Numbered from the stretch's first letter, positions 1-9,750 are shown. The stretch: DNA of 64,000 nt from Glaciimonas immobilis (GCF_011947285.1 NZ_JAAOZT010000002.1:186001-250000), one strand, 5' to 3'. Notes: a model not told the origin generated them from the letters alone. A program made the numbers and translations.

Positions 1-2
1 GC

Positions 3-521
3 TACATGACCGTGCGCATGTCTGGGACTACCCCATGGCCGGACCCCAGCATCGTTTTTGCATTACATATTGGCGGTGCCGAAGTGCCGTTACTGTTGAT
101 CGCCATCATGACGTTTGTTCTTATCAGCAGCAGTGGCACGATGGCAATGGCGGTGAACTTTGCCTATCGTCGCGAACGCGTGCGGGCCGCAACGTTAATG
201 TTAATTACTGCGGGATTTGGCGTGGCTTTCGTCAGCATGCAAGTCTTCGAATGGACTAATCTTATCGTCAACGAAGGCGTGCGACCTTGGGGCAACGCGA
301 TGGGAGCGCCGCAATTTGGCGCGACTTTTTTTATGATTACCGGGTTTCATGGACTGCATGTAACTTTTGGCGTGATCTATCTGGTGACGGTGGCGGTCCG
401 TATCTTACTCGGACGATACGAGCGCAGCGGCAATTACCAGATCGTTGAGATTGCCGGTTTGTATTGGCATTTTGTGGATCTGGTATGGGTATTTATCTTT
501 GCGTTATTTTATCTTTGGTAA
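3..521 (+). CDS. Cytochrome c oxidase subunit III, 5'-truncated
   Basis: C-terminal 172 residues of a heme-copper oxidase subunit III, an inner-membrane helical subunit of the terminal oxidase. The reading frame is open to the window edge, so the first in-frame ATG at 6 is probably internal and the first helix is missing. Four or five hydrophobic segments are visible, with the family-typical stretches FFMITGFHGLHVTFG and, at the C-terminus, WHFVDLVWVFIFALFYLW. The gene ends 6 bp before a subunit IV gene, so this is the tail of a cytochrome oxidase operon. Subunits I and II must lie upstream, outside the window. The exact oxidase class (aa3, caa3 or bo3) cannot be fixed from subunit III alone. 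Confidence 0.9.
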   Translation, partial: YMTVRMSGTTPWPDPSIVFALHIGGAEVPLLLIAIMTFVLISSSGTMAMAVNFAYRRERVRAATLMLITAGFGVAFVSMQVFEWTNLIVNEGVRPWGNAMGAPQFGATFFMITGFHGLHVTFGVIYLVTVAVRILLGRYERSGNYQIVEIAGLYWHFVDLVWVFIFALFYLW

Positions 522-527
522 GGTGCG

Positions 528-854
528 ATGATGGACACTCCAACGCCTCATTCCGGGCAGCAGCATCCCACCAGTCTCTATCTGAAAATATGGGGCTTGC
601 TATTCGTGCTCAGTACGTTGTCCTACATGGTCGATTATCTGCAGTTTCACGGCTACCTGCGATGGGCATTAATCTTGTTATTGATGTTGCTCAAAGCAGG
701 CCTGATCGTCGCATTTTTTATGCACATGGCGTGGGAGCGGTTAGCGCTGATATATGCAATCCTGGTTCCACCACTCTGCTTGTTGGTACTTGTGGTGTTG
801 ATGGCGACCGAAGCGCATTACACTTTTCTTACGCGGTTACTTTTCTTTCGCTGA
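528..854 (+). CDS. Cytochrome c oxidase subunit IV family protein
   Basis: A 108-residue membrane protein with three hydrophobic helices (about residues 20-37, 44-65 and 72-93). It contains the subunit IV-like stretch LLKAGLIVAFFMHMAWER, which is typical of the small bacterial oxidase subunit (COX4_pro/CyoD-like) that stabilises the oxidase core. It begins 6 bp after the subunit III stop, so the two are surely cotranscribed. Initiation could be at 528 or at the adjacent in-frame ATG at 531. It is the last gene of the oxidase operon; a strong hairpin follows about 200 bp downstream. Confidence 0.85.
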   Translation: MMDTPTPHSGQQHPTSLYLKIWGLLFVLSTLSYMVDYLQFHGYLRWALILLLMLLKAGLIVAFFMHMAWERLALIYAILVPPLCLLVLVVLMATEAHYTFLTRLLFFR

Positions 855-1060
855 AATTGAACTGGCATTTTTGGAGGGTGTTTGTTTTTACGCTCTTTGC
901 AGCGTATTTTTGATTTGTGTGTCGCCCGAGAGTTTTTGGTGACGAAATTATCGGAAGTGTTTTGAGAGAATTTACGTTTGCTTCCCCTCACCACAAAAGC
1001 GCTTTAACGGTGCCGAATTGCAAATGAGGGGATAAAGTTGAAATTGTTGCGAAAGACTGC

Positions 1061-1102
1061 AAAAAAAAAGCCAGCAGCGGTTCTATACGCTGCTGGCTTT
1101 TT
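1061..1102. terminator. Bidirectional rho-independent terminator
   Basis: A perfect 10-bp stem (1070-1079 with 1088-1097, GCCAGCAGCG) has an 8-nt loop, is preceded by nine A and followed by five T. It can therefore terminate both the oxidase operon on the plus strand and the lactate dehydrogenase gene on the minus strand. The rest of the 855-1234 gap shows nothing else. Confidence 0.85.
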
Positions 1103-1234
1103 AGCGGAAAAATTACTGCCGGATTGAAATATCCCCCGGGCGCCTTTTCGCCCACCATTGCGGGGGGCCACCTAGAGAGATATTGCGACAACGGTTGCGA
1201 TCACGGCTAATTTCAACGGACGTGCCGTCAATCG

Positions 1235-2371
1235 TTAACCGCGCATTAATATCTGTGGCCCCACATCCTTGATATCCTTGGTGCCGGTAAGCGCCATGCT
1301 GACGTCCAGTTCCTGACGCATGATTTCCAGCATTTTGGTGACACCCGCTTCGCCCATTGCGCCCAGACTGTATAGAAAAGCCCGACCGATCATCGTGCCT
1401 TTTGCGCCCAGAGCAACGGCTTTCAGCACGTCTTGTCCGCTGCGGATTCCGCCGTCGAACCACACCTCGATTTGATCGCCGACTGCTTCAACGATGGCGG
1501 GTAATGCTGAGATTGACGATATAGCGCCATCAAGTTGACGGCCACCGTGATTGCTGACGACGATCGCATCGGCACCGCTGGCGGCAGCGATCTTGGCATC
1601 CTCCACATCCAGAATACCTTTTAGTATTAATTTTCCGCCCCATTGCTGTTTAATCCATGCGATATCATCCCAGGATAGGGTTGGGTCAAACTGACTTGCG
1701 GTCCATTTGCTGAGGGTTAATATGCCATCTGCGCCTTTTACATGTCCGGCAAGGTTGCCGAATGTCTTGCGACCGCCTAATGCACGCAGGGCCCAGGCTG
1801 GTTTGCTCGCCAAATCGATGAGATTGGCAATGGTCATTTTGGGTGGCACCGACATCCCGTTTTTAATATCTTTGTGGCGCTGACCAAGGATTTGTAAATC
1901 CAGGGTAAGTACCAACGCTGAACATTTTGCCGCTTTGGCCCTCTCGATCAAAGATTTGACGAAGCCGCGGTCGCGCATGACATATAGCTGGAACCAGAAC
2001 GGCTTAGTGGTGACACTGGCGACATCTTCTATCGAGCAGATGCTCATGGTCGATAAGGTGAAGGGAATGCCGAATTTTTCGGCGGCGATGGCGCCCAGCA
2101 TTTCGCCGTTGGCCCACTGCATCCCGGTAAGTCCGGTCGGCGCAATGGCGACCGGCATCGTGACGTTTTCGCCGATCATGGTCGTGGCGGTACTCCGCTC
2201 GTCGACGTTAATTGCGACGCGCTGGCGTAATTTGAGCGCGGCTAAATCGGTACTATTGGCGCGATAGGTGCCTTCGGTATAAGAGCCGCTGTCAGCATAG
2301 TCGTAAAAAGCTTTAGGTACCCGTTTCTGAGCAAGTATGCGCAGGTCTTCGATGCAGGTAATGACGGGCAT
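1235..2371 (-). CDS. lldD: FMN-dependent L-lactate dehydrogenase / alpha-hydroxy-acid oxidase
   Basis: A 378-residue FMN-dependent alpha-hydroxy-acid dehydrogenase. The family oxidises L-lactate (or a related 2-hydroxy acid) to the keto acid and feeds electrons to the quinone pool or to oxygen. Visible landmarks are the N-terminal FYDYADSGSYTEGTYRAN, the substrate/FMN region TLDLQILGQRHKD, the active-site SNHGGRQLDG (catalytic His about 275, Arg about 278) and the phosphate-binding DGGIRSGQD and GRAFLY. I place the start at 2371 (MPVITCIEDL) because a GGAG Shine-Dalgarno sits just upstream; the frame stays open to 2458 without support. It lies downstream of hpnE but 360 bp away, so it is probably a separate unit. 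Lactate is the most likely substrate; mandelate- or glycolate-type activity cannot be excluded. Confidence 0.85.
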   Translation of the reverse strand: MPVITCIEDLRILAQKRVPKAFYDYADSGSYTEGTYRANSTDLAALKLRQRVAINVDERSTATTMIGENVTMPVAIAPTGLTGMQWANGEMLGAIAAEKFGIPFTLSTMSICSIEDVASVTTKPFWFQLYVMRDRGFVKSLIERAKAAKCSALVLTLDLQILGQRHKDIKNGMSVPPKMTIANLIDLASKPAWALRALGGRKTFGNLAGHVKGADGILTLSKWTASQFDPTLSWDDIAWIKQQWGGKLILKGILDVEDAKIAAASGADAIVVSNHGGRQLDGAISSISALPAIVEAVGDQIEVWFDGGIRSGQDVLKAVALGAKGTMIGRAFLYSLGAMGEAGVTKMLEIMRQELDVSMALTGTKDIKDVGPQILMRG

Positions 2372-2504
2372 TGTTTCTCCGTTGGTGATAAGTAATGGGC
2401 GATGAACGACGCCTGACTGATAACTGATGAAGCACGCGTAACGCGGAGTTAATCTCAAGTCTACGCTTCCGATATCCTAGGGCAAAACAGCGCATTGCTG
2501 GGAG

Positions 2505-2520
2505 AAATCGATATCGATTT
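2505..2520. promoter_or_regulatory. 16-bp perfect palindrome upstream of lldD
   Basis: AAATCGATATCGATTT is a perfect dyad 134 bp upstream of the lldD start, inside the 359-bp gap between hpnE and lldD (2372-2730). Its position suits a regulator operator, but I do not recognise the regulator. The remainder of the gap shows no gene or terminator. Confidence 0.35.
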
Positions 2521-2730
2521 AAGATGAAGATTTTTCAACTCAAATATTAACGTAATCACGAACATCGTTAAAATTTACGAAGGCTAAAAGAAAATGCGTT
2601 TGTCGAGGGAGATTTGCGTCTGTACAAGGTAATGGATATAGTTTTATTAACGATTTTATTGTCGGGGTTTCTTTGCCAGGTCCGGGTCTTATGCTATCTC
2701 GGCGGGGAGCGTCAACCACGCGACGACGTT

Positions 2731-4101
2731 TTACACTAAATCCAGTTCCTTTGCGGCTTGGTTGCCGCTCCTTACTGCCGATTCCAGAGTCGCAGGATAG
2801 TCGCTGATCGTGTAATCGCCAGCTAACCACACGCCAGCCAGGCCGCTGCTGTTACTCGGGCGGGCAAGGGCGGGTGTGCAGGCAAAAGTGGCGCGCTTTT
2901 CTGATATGACCTTAGTCCAGTGCGGATGTGCTAATTCGGGCAGCTTGAAGACCTCGGCCAACTGTTCAGCAATCCCCTTGCATAGTATCGCGTGGCCATC
3001 GCCGATGGCGGCGGCGGAACTACTTAAAACCACGGCTAGTAGGCCCGCCTGAGTCGAATCAAGTTGACCGCGATCAAACACAAATTGCCCCCAATGGCCC
3101 TTGGATCTGTTTTCGATCAGCGCCATAAAGGGGCGCGACAGAAAAATAGTCGAGGCATATCGTAAATAGCAAGTCGTAATTGGTTCGTATGTGAAGCCTT
3201 GGAGCAATGTGGTGTCTGTTAAATCATCTAATAGTTTAGCCGCAGTATCGGGCGGCGTGGCTATCACGACCGCATCAAAATCCCCTACGGATTCTGTGGT
3301 ACTAACTCGCCACTGACTTCCATTAGCCTGCAATTGTCTGATGTTGCAACCAAGACGAACGCTGCCGCCAGCTTGCGCGATATAAGTTGCCGCACTATTT
3401 GGTAGCAAATTGCTAAGAGCAACGCGCGGTAGCAACATATCCGAGGCGGCACGGCGGGCACCGAGGCTGTCGCGTAACACCGCGAGAAAAACTTGGGCAG
3501 ATGCGCGCTCCGGCGGCGTGTTTAGTGCGGCGATGCAGAGCGGAGACCAAAGTAGCTGGGTCAACCGTTCAGTTTGATCAAAGCGCTCTAACAAAGTGCT
3601 AACGCTACAGTCGTCATGCAGTTGCCAGCCCATCCAGCGAGCGGCGGAATTGAACCGTGCGAGCGCCAGTTTATCGGCACGGGTCAATCCTTGAGCACGC
3701 CACAGCGCGGCCAGCAGGTGTAATGGCGCGGGCAGCCGCGGTGCCTGGAATGTGATGCCGCCGCTACCAACCGGATAGCACATTTGCAGGGGCAGGCGCA
3801 GCAAAGTCGCCGCCGGATCGACACCCACCTTGCGCATCAGTTGCAAGGTTTGCTTGTAGGCACCGAGCAGGATGTGCTGACCGTTATCGTGCGTCATAGT
3901 GTGACCGGATGCAGTGGCAGACGCAGGAACATCGCTGGTGACGCTGCGGGCGCGCCCACCAAGCACGCGGCTGGCTTCGAACAGTGTCACCTGATGCCGT
4001 TTAGCGCTGCTGCTAAGAGCCACTGCCGCCGAACAACCGGCCCAGCCTGCACCGATAACGGCTATTTTTTTTCTGGGAACGCTCATGCTAGTCTGCGCCA
4101 T
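2731..4101 (-). CDS. hpnE: Squalene-associated FAD-dependent desaturase HpnE
   Basis: A 456-residue FAD-dependent amine-oxidase-fold enzyme. It has an N-terminal dinucleotide-binding motif (GAGWAG at 17-22), then FEASRVLGGRARS, and a C-terminal FAD-contact region WLAGDYTISDYPATLESAVRSG. In hopanoid clusters HpnE reduces hydroxysqualene to squalene, the last step of the HpnC-HpnD-HpnE route. It follows hpnD by 21 bp on the same strand, so the two are cotranscribed. An alternative start exists at 4086 (MSVPRKK); neither start has a strong ribosome-binding site. No squalene-hopene cyclase is present in the window, so the product's fate (hopanoid or other) must be decided elsewhere in the genome. 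Confidence 0.9.
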   Translation of the reverse strand: MAQTSMSVPRKKIAVIGAGWAGCSAAVALSSSAKRHQVTLFEASRVLGGRARSVTSDVPASATASGHTMTHDNGQHILLGAYKQTLQLMRKVGVDPAATLLRLPLQMCYPVGSGGITFQAPRLPAPLHLLAALWRAQGLTRADKLALARFNSAARWMGWQLHDDCSVSTLLERFDQTERLTQLLWSPLCIAALNTPPERASAQVFLAVLRDSLGARRAASDMLLPRVALSNLLPNSAATYIAQAGGSVRLGCNIRQLQANGSQWRVSTTESVGDFDAVVIATPPDTAAKLLDDLTDTTLLQGFTYEPITTCYLRYASTIFLSRPFMALIENRSKGHWGQFVFDRGQLDSTQAGLLAVVLSSSAAAIGDGHAILCKGIAEQLAEVFKLPELAHPHWTKVISEKRATFACTPALARPSNSSGLAGVWLAGDYTISDYPATLESAVRSGNQAAKELDLV

Positions 4102-4122
4102 TTTTGATCAGTCGAGGATGGC

Positions 4123-4956
4123 TCAGCCACGAATATACGTCTTCCAGGCGAGCCATAATTTGCGAATCGGCGTCAAAGAGATGCGCTGATTCAAAACGTG
4201 AAAGCCGTCGCGTTCGATTTCGTTTAATAGTGCACGGTAAATTGCTGCCATCATCAGGCCGGGGCGCTGAGCGCGGCGGTCGGCTGGGGGCAGGAGGGCG
4301 AACGCTTCGTCATACATTTTCTGGGCACGTGCGACTTGAAAGCGCATGAGATTCTCAAAATTTTCGCTATGGCGCGCGTTCAATATATCGGCGGCCGTAA
4401 CGTGAAATTGCTGCAACTCATTCACTGGCAGGTAAATGCGGCCTTTACGCCCATCTTCGCCTACATCACGAATGATGTTTGTCAGTTGAAAAGCCAGGCC
4501 GAGTTTTTCTGCGAACTGCAACGTCTGTGGCTGCGTTAGTCCAAAAATACTGGCCGACAAGATGCCTACAACACTCGCGACGTGCCAGCAATAGTGTTTG
4601 AGGCCGGGATAGTCCAGGTAACGCGTTTGATTAAGATCCATCTCCATGCCGTCAATAATCGCCTGCAAATGCTCACTATTGAGCTCGTAGGTTGATAAAT
4701 GCGGCTGTAGCGCTTTGGTTACCGGATGCGTCGGGCTACCGCTTACCATCGCGGCAATTTCCTTGCGCCACCACATGAGCTTGGTGCGGGCCACCGCTTC
4801 ATCGGTGCAGTCATCGACGGTATCGTCAACTTCGCGACAAAATGCATAAAGCGCGGTGATTGCGCGCCGTCGTTCTACAGGCAAAAATAGAAAGCTGTAA
4901 TAAAAACTTGATCCGCTCTGTGCGGCTTTTTGCTGGCAGTAGTCGTCAGGAGACAT
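4123..4956 (-). CDS. hpnD: Presqualene diphosphate synthase HpnD
   Basis: A 277-residue trans-isoprenyl-diphosphate synthase-like enzyme that condenses two farnesyl diphosphates to presqualene diphosphate. Both Mg-binding Asp-rich regions are seen: DDTVDD at about 44-49, and NIIRDVGEDGRKGRIYLP, the classic second motif. The start is placed at 4956 because MSPDDYCQQKAAQSGSSFYYSFLFLP matches the family's usual beginning as I recall it; the frame is open 24 nt further to 4980. It is the middle gene of hpnC-hpnD-hpnE. The 242-bp gap from hpnC is longer than in compact hpn operons and holds no other gene. Confidence 0.9.
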   Translation of the reverse strand: MSPDDYCQQKAAQSGSSFYYSFLFLPVERRRAITALYAFCREVDDTVDDCTDEAVARTKLMWWRKEIAAMVSGSPTHPVTKALQPHLSTYELNSEHLQAIIDGMEMDLNQTRYLDYPGLKHYCWHVASVVGILSASIFGLTQPQTLQFAEKLGLAFQLTNIIRDVGEDGRKGRIYLPVNELQQFHVTAADILNARHSENFENLMRFQVARAQKMYDEAFALLPPADRRAQRPGLMMAAIYRALLNEIERDGFHVLNQRISLTPIRKLWLAWKTYIRG

Positions 4957-5198
4957 GAAATATCTTTGGTGTTGTTGCAACGGACAGCTTAAATAGTAAG
5001 CAACTTAAGTAATTGTGTTTAATGCAGCGCGCAAAGTTGCTATGCTAACCGAGTGCGGCGGGCAGGACAAATCGAATAAGCAAAAATCAATATTTGCCGC
5101 CAGAACTGACACCACTGAATTGCGACCTTGGGTGTGCTAGTTAGGATATGGCGCAAAGGACTGGGTTAGCCAGGAACTTGCAGCGCATTGATAATACG

Positions 5199-6011
5199 TT
5201 AGCGCATCCGCACAGCACGCCATGCTAAAACTAGCCAGTCCCATCTGCCTAATGTGGGCCGATGCCGGAAAACATCATAATTGACACTTTCTAAGCGTTC
5301 AAGAATGCGCAAACCGCCTTGCACCACCAGGCGCAGCTCCCAGCCAATTCGGCCCGGAAGGCGCACGGCGAGCGGCGCTGCATCCAGCATCATCTTACGG
5401 GTGCGCCCTACCTCGAAGCGCATCAAATTGCGCCATTTGGCGTCGCATCTGGACGTTGCAATGTGGGTCGCATCGACACCGAAGCGTTGCAAATCATCGA
5501 GCGGCAGATATATCCGGCTCTTTTCCCAGTCAATTGCTACATCTTGCCAAAAATTTATCAATTGTAACGCTGAGCAAATCGTATCCGAGTCGCGTATGTT
5601 CTGCGACGTTGCTGCGCCGTATAAATGCAACATGAGGCAACCTACGGGATTTGCTGAGCGCCGGCAATAATCAAGTAAATCCTCAAAGTTCTCATAACGC
5701 GTCGTCACAACGTCCTGCCTGAACGCCGACAACAAATCTCGAAAAGGCGCTATCGGCAATCCATATTGGTCGATTACCTTATGTAGGGGGTTAAATAAAG
5801 CGTCCACGGTAGTGTTGTGTTGTTCGATTCGATCCAGCGCCAATTCATAATCGTCCAAGGCGGACAACCGTTCTTGCGGACGCGCATCACCCTCGTCCGC
5901 CAGATCATCCGCACTGCGGGCGAACGCATAAATTGCCTGCACCGCTGGTCGTAGCCGGGCGGGCAGCAGCCAAGAGGCAACGGGAAAGTTCTCGTAATGA
6001 TTAACGGGCAT
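5199..6011 (-). CDS. hpnC: Squalene synthase-like HpnC
   Basis: A 270-residue isoprenoid synthase-fold protein. It has a first Asp-rich motif DDLADE (about 35-40) and a second motif LQLINFWQDVAIDWEKSRIYLP. HpnC converts presqualene diphosphate to hydroxysqualene. I choose the start at 6011 (MPVNHYENFPVASWLLPARLRP), since this gives a normal family length; the frame is open 171 nt further upstream to 6182 with a sequence unlike the family. No good ribosome-binding site is visible at 6011, so the start is moderately certain. It is the first gene of the squalene unit. Confidence 0.85.
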   Translation of the reverse strand: MPVNHYENFPVASWLLPARLRPAVQAIYAFARSADDLADEGDARPQERLSALDDYELALDRIEQHNTTVDALFNPLHKVIDQYGLPIAPFRDLLSAFRQDVVTTRYENFEDLLDYCRRSANPVGCLMLHLYGAATSQNIRDSDTICSALQLINFWQDVAIDWEKSRIYLPLDDLQRFGVDATHIATSRCDAKWRNLMRFEVGRTRKMMLDAAPLAVRLPGRIGWELRLVVQGGLRILERLESVNYDVFRHRPTLGRWDWLVLAWRAVRMR

Positions 6012-6389
6012 ATTGATAGCAATATCGATGCGTTGTTGCTTTAAATAACATTTCGGGTGGCGAGAAGGGTGGTTATGAGGTGGTGGCGGGAATCGCAACA
6101 CGATTCGGGATGGCACCCTCATCTGAAAACAGGGCAACATTTTCAGCCTCGAATAATAAATCAAAAAGGCATCACCCTGCATCTGTTTGGACCCGCTCGG
6201 CCCTTTTGTGCATGTGTATAGGGATGATACTTAGATTAAGTAATGAAATTACCCTCTTTATAGATGTCCACTTGCTTGCCAGCGCAGCCTTTGGACGATC
6301 TTATGACGAGGAATGAGATAAATTATGCGCTTGGCTTTATAATTGACTAGCGTAATGGGTTGCTCTTTGTTAGAATGCGGCTTCTTGAA
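6012..6389. other. Intergenic gap hpnC / tRNA-Leu
   Basis: This 378-bp spacer lies between divergent units. A -10-like TAGAAT at 6371-6376, 13 bp before the tRNA, probably drives tRNA-Leu, but no -35 at normal spacing is convincing (TTGACT at 6343-6348 is 22 bp away). I see no supportable coding region. Confidence 0.4.
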
Positions 6390-6474
6390 GCGGATATGGC
6401 GAAATTGGTAGACGCACTAGATTTAGGTTCTAGCGTTGAAAGACGTGGGGGTTCAAGTCCCTCTATCCGCACCA
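6390..6474 (+). tRNA. tRNA-Leu (anticodon TAG)
   Basis: A complete class II tRNA: acceptor stem GCGGATA pairs with the 3' TATCCGC, and discriminator A and CCA are encoded. The D-arm is GGCGAAATTGGTAGACGC, the anticodon stem-loop CTAGA-TTTAGGT-TCTAG carries TAG, a long variable arm is present, and the T-arm contains GGTTCAAGTCC. It reads CUN leucine codons. Confidence 0.95.
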
Positions 6475-6566
6475 AAACATGCAGCAAAAATAATCGTAGG
6501 GCTTTTTTCTCTAATCACCACTGCCTCGGCAATGCGTGATTGATCAAGTACTGCGATGTCAGAACA

Positions 6567-6588
6567 GCCCTCTCATGAGGGCTTTTTT
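6567..6588 (+). terminator. Rho-independent terminator after tRNA-Leu
   Basis: A 6-bp stem GCCCTC/GAGGGC (6567-6572 with 6577-6582) with a TCAT loop is followed by six T. It lies about 95 bp after tRNA-Leu. The rest of the 6475-6819 gap contains only the creA leader, with GAGGTAACC just before the creA ATG. Confidence 0.75.
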
Positions 6589-6819
6589 GTGCCCGGTACT
6601 TACCCTCCTGCGTCGCCGTTGCCAGCGACTCTGCGTTTCTTTACCTCTCTTTTAATCGATAATTCATGGTCGCGACTTTATGCGCCGGATGGCGATTAAA
6701 TTCTACTCACGCGGCTTTGATCTTTTCTATAAAATTGTTAATGGATAGGACTGATCGATGGACCGTTTCAGTCGCCAGACTTGCACTTCTTGTATCGATT
6801 TTAAAAAAGCGAGGTAACC

Positions 6820-7320
6820 ATGAAACCAATAACTGCTGCGTTAATTGCTGGCGGTATTGCGGCTTTGCTAAACCTCGGCATAGCAAGCACCGCATCCGCC
6901 GGGTCTGAAGAAGTGGGTGAAGTGAGTACTGCGTTTCGTTGGCTTGGGCACAATGATCGGGTTGTTGTGGAAGCGTATGATGATCCGAAGGTGCAAGGCG
7001 TTACCTGTTATGTCTCGCGGGCACGCACCGGGGGAGTAAAAGGCACGGTCGGCCTCGCGGAGGACCGTGCAGAAGCGTCAATTGCTTGTCGCCAGGTGGG
7101 AGCGAGTGTGCGTTTTCTCAACAAGTTACCGTTGCAAGAGGATGTATTTACGGAGCGAATGTCGATTCTATTTAAGCGCCTTCACATAGTGCGTATAGTG
7201 GACCCCAAGCGCAATACATTGATCTATCTGACATACTCGGATAAATTAGTGGATGGAAGTCCTCAAAACAGTGTCACAGCTGTTCCCGTGCCAGCAGGTA
7301 CGCCCATTTTGATAAAATAG
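6820..7320 (+). CDS. creA: CreA family periplasmic protein
   Basis: A 166-residue exported protein with an N-terminal signal peptide (MKPITAALIAGGIAALLNLG..., Ala-rich, probable cleavage near ASA-GS at about residue 28). The body matches the CreA family: EVGEVSTAFRWLGHND, VVVEAYDDPKVQGVTCYVSRA, and GLAEDRAEASIACRQVG. CreA is widespread in proteobacteria; despite the name (catabolite regulation) its biochemical role is not established. A good Shine-Dalgarno, GAGG, lies 8 nt before the ATG. It stands alone between tRNA-Leu and tig. Confidence 0.85.
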   Translation: MKPITAALIAGGIAALLNLGIASTASAGSEEVGEVSTAFRWLGHNDRVVVEAYDDPKVQGVTCYVSRARTGGVKGTVGLAEDRAEASIACRQVGASVRFLNKLPLQEDVFTERMSILFKRLHIVRIVDPKRNTLIYLTYSDKLVDGSPQNSVTAVPVPAGTPILIK

Positions 7321-7578
7321 CGTCCGCTCTTATGTGCGGGGGAATTGAGTATTTGACGTCACTTCATGACGGGCCAAAGACCGGTCAATGAGGGGTTTTG
7401 GCGCAACGTGCTGTTTTACGTATAGAATATCGGTCTTTAGCGTGCCGGGAACAGCGTATAAATGGCAACATTTAGCCGCATAATTGATAAAAACATAGTT
7501 TTCGCGGTGTTTTGATTCTTTTTGGTTACTCAGGTCACACACATAAAACAAAGAATTTCTAATTTTTGGACGATTCAC

Positions 7579-8931
7579 ATGGCAATTGCAGTCGAAACTC
7601 TGAACAAACTCGAACGTCGCCTCACCATAACTATTGCTATGGCTGAAGTGCAAACCGAAGTCGAAAAGCGCCTCAAAGTGCGAGCACGGACCGCTAAGGC
7701 ACCGGGTTTTCGTCCAGGCAAAGTGCCGATGAAAATGGTTGCCGCGCAGTACGGTTTTCAGGTCGAAAATGAAGTGTTGAACGACAAAGTTGGCCGCGCT
7801 TTCAACGAAGCAGCGAATGAAAATAATTTGCGGGTTGCCGGTTTTCCAAATATCGAGCCAACCGGTAGCGAAGGTGTTCCAGAGGGTTCAATTGCCTTTC
7901 AGGCGACTTTCGAAGTCTACCCTGAAGTTAAAATCGGCGACTTGAGCGGTGTTGAAGTTGAAAAAACTAAAGCAGAAGTCAGCGATACTGAAATTGACAA
8001 AACGATTAACATCCTGCGTAAGCAACGTGTGCATTACCACGTTAAAGGTGAGCATGGCGAGCACGGAGACGGCGGCAGCGAGCTTGCTGCACAAAATGAA
8101 AATCGCGTTACTGTAGATTTCGTCGGTACCATCGATGGCGTTGAATTTCCAGGCGGAAAAGCTGATGACTACGTATTCGTTTTAGGCGAAGGTCGCATGT
8201 TGCCAGAATTTGAAGCTGCAACGGTCGGCCTTAAAGTAGGCGAAGCAAAGACTTTCGAGCTGGCTTTTCCTGCTGAATATCATGGCAAAGACGTCGCGGG
8301 AAAAACAGCAGAATTCACTATCACACTGAAAAAACTGGAATGGGCGCACCTCCCGGAAGTGGATACGGAATTCGCAAAATCGTTGGGAATGGAAGACGGC
8401 GATCTGGAAAAAATGCGCGCAGACATTAAGCTCAATTTAGAGCGCGAAGTCGGTGCACGTGTTAAAGCGAAGAATAAAGACAGCGTGATGGATGCGCTGA
8501 TCAAAGTCAGCGAACTGGATGTGCCGAAGGCGCTAATTGATCAGGATGTGCAGCGTCTGGTTGAAATGACGCGTCAGGACATGACTCAGCGCGGTATGGA
8601 TACCAAAAACATGCCGTTTCCTCCGGAGCTGTTCACAGCCCAGGCTGAGCGTCGCGTGCGTCTGGGCTTGATTCTGGCCGATGTCGTAAAAGAGAACCAG
8701 TTGCAAGCCAGTGCCGAGCAAGTTAAAGCACAGGTTGAAGACTTTGCGCAGAGTTACGAAGACCCAGCAGAAGTATTGAAATATTATTTCAGTGATCGTA
8801 GCCGTCTGGCAGAAGTCGAAGCACTTGTTTTAGAGGAAAACGTCGTCAACTACGTATTAAGCAAATCAAAAGTGACTGAAAAATCGGTCCCGTTTGATGA
8901 ACTAATGGGTAACAACGGACAACAAGCTTAA
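7579..8931 (+). CDS. tig: Trigger factor (ribosome-associated chaperone / PPIase)
   Basis: A 450-residue trigger factor, which binds at the ribosome exit tunnel and shields nascent chains. The domains are in the usual order. The N-terminal ribosome-binding domain has the signature [11 protein letters not shown] (about residues 46-56). The central FKBP-like prolyl isomerase domain (about 165-260) contains [15 protein letters not shown] and [18 protein letters not shown] long helical C-terminal domain follows. The start at 7579 ([15 protein letters not shown]) matches the family; the frame is open to 7522. A short Gly/His/Asp-rich insertion ([10 protein letters not shown]) precedes the PPIase domain. 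It heads the tig-clpP-clpX-lon quality-control block. Confidence 0.95.
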   Translation: MAIAVETLNKLERRLTITIAMAEVQTEVEKRLKVRARTAKAPGFRPGKVPMKMVAAQYGFQVENEVLNDKVGRAFNEAANENNLRVAGFPNIEPTGSEGVPEGSIAFQATFEVYPEVKIGDLSGVEVEKTKAEVSDTEIDKTINILRKQRVHYHVKGEHGEHGDGGSELAAQNENRVTVDFVGTIDGVEFPGGKADDYVFVLGEGRMLPEFEAATVGLKVGEAKTFELAFPAEYHGKDVAGKTAEFTITLKKLEWAHLPEVDTEFAKSLGMEDGDLEKMRADIKLNLEREVGARVKAKNKDSVMDALIKVSELDVPKALIDQDVQRLVEMTRQDMTQRGMDTKNMPFPPELFTAQAERRVRLGLILADVVKENQLQASAEQVKAQVEDFAQSYEDPAEVLKYYFSDRSRLAEVEALVLEENVVNYVLSKSKVTEKSVPFDELMGNNGQQA

Positions 8932-9109
8932 TTCAGCGTAATTAGGCCGAGCGGATTTATGGGCCTGACCGGAAACGGCGATACAACGCATCGCACTGAA
9001 GTTGCAATCGGATTGCACTGATTTGTAGACTCGCAAAGTAGTTTGCGTTAATGGCAATGTATAGCATCTCGTTTCCGGCAGTGCCAATTGCGCTCTAACA
9101 AGGAAAAAT

Positions 9110-9736
9110 ATGACAAGCTTTCATCGTAATTCAGCGTTAGATACTGACATGCTCGGCATGGTGCCTATCGTGGTTGAGCAAAGCGGTCGCGGCGAGCGTT
9201 CATATGATATTTATTCACGCCTGCTGCGTGAGCGTGTAATTTTTCTGGTTGGGCCGGTCAATGATCAGACCGCCAATCTGATTGTCGCACAGCTCCTTTT
9301 CCTCGAGAGTGAAAATCCTGAGAAAGATATTTCTCTTTACATCAACTCCCCGGGTGGTTCGGTGTCGGCCGGCATGGCAATTTTCGACACAATGCAATTT
9401 ATCAAGCCTGATGTCTCGACGTTATGCACGGGTATGGCGGCATCGATGGGCGCATTTTTGTTAGCAGCGGGTGCCAAAGGCAAGCGTTTCTCATTGCCAA
9501 ATTCGCGGATTATGATTCATCAACCATTGGGCGGTGCTCAAGGTCAGGCTTCAGACATCGAAATTCAAGCGCGGGAAATTTTGTATTTGCGTGAACGTCT
9601 TAATGGCATTTTGGCGGAAAAAACTGGCAGATCCATCGAGCAGATTGGTAAAGATACTGACCGCGACAACTTTATGTCTTCAGACGCAGCGGTAGAATAC
9701 GGTTTGATTGACAAAGTTCTTACGACGCGCGCCTGA
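9110..9736 (+). CDS. clpP: ATP-dependent Clp protease proteolytic subunit ClpP
   Basis: A 208-residue serine protease subunit that forms tetradecameric chambers gated by ClpX. The catalytic triad is intact and correctly spaced: Ser112 in GMAASMGAF, His137 in MIHQPLGG, Asp186 in DTDRDNFM (spacing 25 and 49, as in E. coli ClpP). The processing region [21 protein letters not shown] is typical. It lies between tig and clpX with its own terminator downstream, so clpX can be transcribed separately. Confidence 0.97.
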   Translation: MTSFHRNSALDTDMLGMVPIVVEQSGRGERSYDIYSRLLRERVIFLVGPVNDQTANLIVAQLLFLESENPEKDISLYINSPGGSVSAGMAIFDTMQFIKPDVSTLCTGMAASMGAFLLAAGAKGKRFSLPNSRIMIHQPLGGAQGQASDIEIQAREILYLRERLNGILAEKTGRSIEQIGKDTDRDNFMSSDAAVEYGLIDKVLTTRA

Positions 9737-9750
9737 CAGGCGGGTGTGTA

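Noticed and set aside
464-913. 149-codon plus-strand frame overlapping the oxidase genes
   Set aside because: It is out of frame with two clear oxidase subunits and resembles no family.
5281-5670. 129-codon plus-strand frame inside hpnC
   Set aside because: Antisense shadow of a well-supported gene; basic, Ser/Arg-rich sequence without motifs.
6080-6316. 78-codon frame upstream of tRNA-Leu
   Set aside because: No ribosome-binding site and no family-like sequence; partly antisense to the extended hpnC frame.
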